Shown here piece by piece: positions 21,890-25,180 of a stretch of DNA of 25,180 bases (within the stretch, counting starts at the first letter, position 1; every line of letters starts with the position of its first letter). Where the stretch lies: positions 1 to 25,180 of IMG/VR virus record IMGVR_UViG_3300048927_000297. One strand, given 5' to 3'. Both the position numbers and the translations under genes were made by a program. The DNA is from a virus. The notes below the pieces were generated by a model. It saw only the letters and a list, made by a program, of their open reading frames with translations, was not told the origin of the DNA and did no database searches.

Positions 21890-24175
21890 TCATTCAAACT
21901 CAGCCCAATCCGGCATCGGTTCAAAACTCATAACCAGATTACCAAAGCTGATTTCCGCTCCACGGCTCAGCGCTTCCAATTCCCAGCGTTCAGCCGTTAT
22001 GTTGTGTTTCATCAATTCGCTTTCTATTTCCGGCAATCGCGCCCGTTCTTCTCCCGTCAATCTTGCCGATGGGGCAACATCACGGCCTTTTGTCGGATCG
22101 AAACTGCGCTGTGCACTGCTGACTCTCGGCGTTTCCTCGCGTATACGTGCCACAACAGCCTTCATGGCCGCAGTGTCGGCCCAGTCAATTACCATTTGGT
22201 TGGCAGAAATGAACGCTGTAGCGGCGCTCCCAGCCTGGCTATCTCGCCCATTTGCGGCGGCTTTCTTTCCACCTAACCCACAGTTATTGACAGGACTCCG
22301 AGGCGCGCCGGAGGCGCTTATTAAATTCAAAGGATGAACGGCAACTTCAACAGCCTTGGCGACAATGCGCCATTTTGTTGTGCGGGTTTCGTGGATGAGG
22401 TCAGTACCAAGATGAGGCGCATAAACGCCGATGACTTTCTGGATCTCCTCATCGTACTCGTTCAACTCATCAATCACTTGGCGGGCGGTTCTTACCGTTT
22501 GCTCGTCGCGGGGGACATTCGCCCCACCCTGCGCAGAAATATATGCGGCAAAATCACCACTGTCTGCCGCTGCTCTTGCAGCTTCAACAAGTTCGTCAAA
22601 CTCGCTAGCGATGCTCACGCCACGCGGTAATCTGCGCAGCTCACGATAGGCACCCATCGTGGGTACGCCAATAGATTTAAATTGCGGGATACGCCACGTA
22701 GAAGCCCATGCAGTAACCGCAGCGGCGGTTTCTGATAGCGGCTTGCCCGTATCGTTATCCAGCTCACCATCGAGCGCGTAACCATCAATATTTTTAGCGA
22801 TGTATTTGGCGATATAACCTGCCGCACCGCCTTTGTTCATATGCTTGCACTGAAAGCGTTGCTTTTCCGCGCCGCGCTCTTGACCGTCTTCTTTCAGGGC
22901 ATAACGGCGCATGATATCTACAGCCGCCTGACGCTGCGTGCGCTCGCAAAACAGCATCATGTGCCAGTGAGGTGTAGCATCATGGTGCGGCTCCACAACT
23001 CGCATACCGTAAACCCTGACACCGGCATCTTTAAACGCCGTGCGCATTTTGCTCCAGATTTTTACCAGATAACGCTGACCGTCTTTGGGTGAAAATGCCA
23101 ACTCATCCCACTTGTGGTTAAAATTAACTTGGCGTTTTTCTTTCTTCCCGACCTGACGTGTTGGATGATATTTGGAAGGCGTGGTGATGGTAATAAACAT
23201 GCCGACATGCCCAGCACTGGCGGCATATTTTTCAATCCCGGCAATCGTGCTCATCAGCTCCATACGACGGATTTCAGGATTAGAGATACTTCCCATCACC
23301 TTATCAATGAGATCTATGCGCTCGCCGGTTTCGATGTTCTCTAAATCGCAGGATTTGAGATATTCCATATTCGCTAAACGACGAGCCCGGACATCACGAA
23401 TGGCCTGCTTGCTGGCATAACCAGACTTCTGAAGACTCACCTCCCCTACAGCGATCAGAAGAGATTCGCGCCACTGCGTGCGCTGCGCTTTTAACTGCCG
23501 GATCCACCACTCGTCATTCACCAGCCGCGCGACACTGGAGAATGCAGCGCGCATATCCAGTTTGCGTTTGCGATATTTCTGCCAGTGCATAGGCGTGATA
23601 TTAAAAACGCGGGCAGCACCGGCAACCTCACCATAAATTTTTTGCTGTGCGCTGTCGGTGAATAGCTTGGCTTGAACTCCATTGTGCTGACTTAGAAGCT
23701 GATCGCTCTGCTCTTCATATTCGGTGAACAACCGGGATGAAATTTGCATAGCGAGACGTTTCAGCGCTTTGTCATTCATACCCGCTAGCTGGCGGTAGCT
23801 CTCGGCTTCATCGGTAAATATTTCGTTAGTTCGACCATTTAAAATCAGCTCATATTTAGCCTGTACGACTTCGATACGTGGCCAAATGCGTGGCATAAAA
23901 ACGTTGATGAGATAGCGGTGAGCAGCCAATAATCCCGTGCTTTCTTTTAGGTATTCATACCGGCCATAGAAAATGCCACTTAGAAAAAATGGCAGCGCGT
24001 GGATTTTACGTAAGGCATCTTGCCCCTGATGGAATTCATCACGGGTAAGAGGTCTTTCTTTTGAGATTGCTGGGCGGGGAGCATTCCAAGGGTATGCGCC
24101 AACAAAAAGAGGTTTGTTGGCAGTATCGAATTTTGGAGGAGGAGATGGGGCAATGCGCCCCCGAACATAATTCAT
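21890..24175 (-). CDS. A: Replication initiator, P2 gpA-like
   Basis: A 761-residue rolling-circle initiator, exactly the length of P2 gpA. It nicks the origin and joins covalently to the 5' end through a tyrosine. The segment PHWHMMLFC (402-410) is the HUH-type metal site. Y454 and Y458 in AAGYIAKYIAKNIDGY are the active-site pair, equivalent to P2 Y450/Y454. Other near-exact P2 stretches are ERPLTRDEFHQGQ, VMGSISNPEIRRMELM and TWRIPQFKSIGVPTMGAYRE. The ATG aligns with P2, but no strong Shine-Dalgarno is present, so it may depend on read-through translation or an upstream leader. Confidence 0.97.
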   Translation of the reverse strand: MNYVRGRIAPSPPPKFDTANKPLFVGAYPWNAPRPAISKERPLTRDEFHQGQDALRKIHALPFFLSGIFYGRYEYLKESTGLLAAHRYLINVFMPRIWPRIEVVQAKYELILNGRTNEIFTDEAESYRQLAGMNDKALKRLAMQISSRLFTEYEEQSDQLLSQHNGVQAKLFTDSAQQKIYGEVAGAARVFNITPMHWQKYRKRKLDMRAAFSSVARLVNDEWWIRQLKAQRTQWRESLLIAVGEVSLQKSGYASKQAIRDVRARRLANMEYLKSCDLENIETGERIDLIDKVMGSISNPEIRRMELMSTIAGIEKYAASAGHVGMFITITTPSKYHPTRQVGKKEKRQVNFNHKWDELAFSPKDGQRYLVKIWSKMRTAFKDAGVRVYGMRVVEPHHDATPHWHMMLFCERTQRQAAVDIMRRYALKEDGQERGAEKQRFQCKHMNKGGAAGYIAKYIAKNIDGYALDGELDNDTGKPLSETAAAVTAWASTWRIPQFKSIGVPTMGAYRELRRLPRGVSIASEFDELVEAARAAADSGDFAAYISAQGGANVPRDEQTVRTARQVIDELNEYDEEIQKVIGVYAPHLGTDLIHETRTTKWRIVAKAVEVAVHPLNLISASGAPRSPVNNCGLGGKKAAANGRDSQAGSAATAFISANQMVIDWADTAAMKAVVARIREETPRVSSAQRSFDPTKGRDVAPSARLTGEERARLPEIESELMKHNITAERWELEALSRGAEISFGNLVMSFEPMPDWAEFE
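22287..22307 (-). other. ori: Replication origin nick region inside gene A
   Basis: The minus strand reads CGCGCCTCGGAGTCCTGTCA followed by A. As I recall it, this is the P2 ori sequence cut by gpA. It lies in the 3' part of A, as in P2, over codons for the conserved APRSPVNNCG. Single-stranded displacement would start here. Confidence 0.85.
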
Positions 24176-24213
24176 GATATTATTTGAGCCTATTCAATAG
24201 CTTTGGAGGAAAA

Positions 24214-24477
24214 ATGGATATGGATGAAATTCACGAACTTAAACAACAAGTCGAGGAACTTACGCTTTCACTCTCAGTTCAAAGGGCTTTAATACTTGGG
24301 TTAATGAGCGAATTGGGTGTTACTTCGCTTCAAGAATTCAGCACGTTCAGACGTGTTACTCAGGGAGAATTGGCCAAGTACCCGCCACAGAGCGACGACC
24401 ATCACGAATTCCGTCGCCAGTTGAATACATATCTGAACAAAGCGATGGCAGAAGCTTCATCGGACATGATCCTCTGA
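24214..24477 (+). CDS. Small coiled-coil protein on the opposite strand
   Basis: An 87-residue protein with GGAGG 5 bases before the ATG at 24214 (the frame also contains an ATG at 24184). Residues 1-35 form a likely coiled coil (MDMDEIHELKQQVEELTLSL), then helical QRALILGLMSELGVTSLQEF and a charged tail. It lies between the 75-residue gene and A but on the other strand, so early read-through to A would make antisense RNA to it. It overlaps the end of the 75-residue gene by 21 bases. Function unknown; it could be a small regulator. Confidence 0.65.
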   Translation: MDMDEIHELKQQVEELTLSLSVQRALILGLMSELGVTSLQEFSTFRRVTQGELAKYPPQSDDHHEFRRQLNTYLNKAMAEASSDMIL

Positions 24478-24684
24478 CGAAACCATAGTGACGGCTTCCG
24501 TGTAGAGGCCGTTCAAATCAATGAATACTTCTTGGATAGTTTCAGCTCGAAAGTAATGACCATTTTTCAAAATGATATGCGATACGTTGTTATCGCTAAT
24601 CGATGGATATATTTGAAAAACATTACTTTCCAAAACGATCATTGATTTCTTGTGGTTTTTAAAAGAGATGCATTTATTAATCAT
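24457..24684 (-). CDS. Early-operon protein of unknown function, 75 residues
   Basis: The start overlaps the previous stop (TAATG), a sign of coupled translation. The sequence begins MINKCISFKNHKKSMIVLES and appears beta-rich, ending EAVTMVSSEDHVR; no family recognised. It is AT-richer than A and sits where P2 has small early orfs of unknown role. Confidence 0.6.
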   Translation of the reverse strand: MINKCISFKNHKKSMIVLESNVFQIYPSISDNNVSHIILKNGHYFRAETIQEVFIDLNGLYTEAVTMVSSEDHVR

Positions 24685-24965
24685 TAATCTTTATCTCTAA
24701 TAGAATGCATAAAGGCGTTATGGCAAGCATTTCCAATTTCCTCTATCGTACAAGCCAGCTCCGCGAGAGTTGTCGCATCCGAATCTCTGATATGGAAATG
24801 CACCAAGCCTTTCACCAACTGGTCAATTTTGGCGTAGTAAGCCGTGGCTTCTAAATATTCCTGCCCTTTCTTATCGCCAGAAAGAACAGTTTTCTTTTTG
24901 TTGAGAATGAACTGGTAGCAGTCACTCGTCACAACCCAATTGTCACCTACAGAAATTCGAATCAT
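24684..24965 (-). CDS. DUF5405-like early protein
   Basis: A 93-residue protein similar in plan to the DUF5405 proteins of P2-like early operons: ISVGDNWVVTSDCYQFILNK, then GDKKGQEYLEATAYYAKIDQ, LVKGL and the SDATTLAELA helix. I chose the ATG at 24965 (AGGAG 6 bases upstream) over a longer frame from 25022 that runs into the zinc-finger gene. The role is unknown. It lies 2 bases after the zinc-finger gene and overlaps the next gene by 1. Confidence 0.8.
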   Translation of the reverse strand: MIRISVGDNWVVTSDCYQFILNKKKTVLSGDKKGQEYLEATAYYAKIDQLVKGLVHFHIRDSDATTLAELACTIEEIGNACHNAFMHSIRDKD

Positions 24966-24967
24966 GC

Positions 24968-25174
24968 TTAGCTCCTGAAATGTTTTTTCTGTTGTTCGGT
25001 GATTTCTTGGCATGACACACAACGCACGACACCGGGAAATGCAGCCCGCCGCGCCGCAGGGATTGGCTGGTCGCAGTCTTCACAGACTGAGGCCGATACC
25101 CCATTGCTATGAATACGATGTGCAGCTACCTGATGAGTCAAAATTTCGAGATTTCTTTCCTGCACGGAATCCAT
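24968..25174 (-). CDS. DksA/TraR-type C4 zinc-finger protein
   Basis: A 68-residue protein with four cysteines in two pairs, CEDC and CVSC, separated by DQPIPAARRAAFPGVVR, as in TraR/DksA-type zinc fingers of P2-like phages (P2 orf82 type). Proteins of this kind bind RNA polymerase in its secondary channel; the short phage form lacks most of the coiled coil. The ATG at 25174 is only 6 bases from the window end, so its ribosome site is not visible and the true start could lie outside. Confidence 0.88.
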   Translation of the reverse strand: MDSVQERNLEILTHQVAAHRIHSNGVSASVCEDCDQPIPAARRAAFPGVVRCVSCQEITEQQKKHFRS

Positions 25175-25180
25175 TAAATC

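Noticed and set aside
1-25180. CRISPR arrays, tRNA or rRNA genes
   Set aside because: No regularly spaced short repeats or tRNA-like cloverleafs were seen; I could not run a tRNA search.

Overview
This window is most of a P2-like temperate phage (Peduoviridae type), almost certainly a prophage of an enterobacterium. The gene order, the ATGA/TGATG gene overlaps and the protein motifs all match P2. A broken IS903-type element fits an Enterobacterales host; I cannot name the genus. The window shows no attachment site, integrase, repressor or tail sheath/tube/tape-measure genes; these would lie beyond its two ends.

Layout. Positions 134-5665 (minus strand) hold the end of the baseplate/tail-fibre operon: V, a small extra membrane gene, W, J, I, H and G. 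Positions 5733-7935 are an AT-rich insertion between S and V with one clear gene of unknown function and two or three small ORFs. Positions 7936-13478 (minus strand) run O, N, M, L, X, holin, endolysin, the LysB/LysC spanins, R and S. Positions 13623-16422 (plus strand) are terminase P and portal Q. Positions 16423-21889 are a second, composite accessory region. It holds a HEPN-like gene, a GC-richer stretch with a cos candidate, the 3' end of an IS903-type element, the tail of a replication protein gene, a DUF262 plus HEPN gene pair, and an unrecognised 272-residue gene. Positions 21890-25174 are part of the early replication operon (minus strand): a C4 zinc-finger protein, a DUF5405-like protein, a small unknown, and replication initiator A with the nick site inside it. 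One small plus-strand gene lies antisense within this operon.

How it works together. A nicks its own gene to start rolling-circle replication. P and the small terminase M cut and package DNA at cos through portal Q into a shell of N built on scaffold O. L, R, S and X complete heads and tails, and V, W, J, I, H and G form the baseplate and fibres. Lysis appears to use a short S21-like holin, a signal-anchor-release endolysin with a P1 Lyz-like cysteine pattern, and a LysB/LysC spanin pair. Similar dyads (GTTG-N13-CAAC, or TGT-N12-ACA) sit before O, V and the next operon to the left, where P2 places its Ogr-activated late promoters.

The accessory genes occupy the two regions where P2 relatives carry variable, often anti-phage, cargo. 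The best candidate for an under-described system is the DUF262-HEPN pair at 18745-20431. Two unrecognised genes (6968-7570 and 20863-21681) are open questions.
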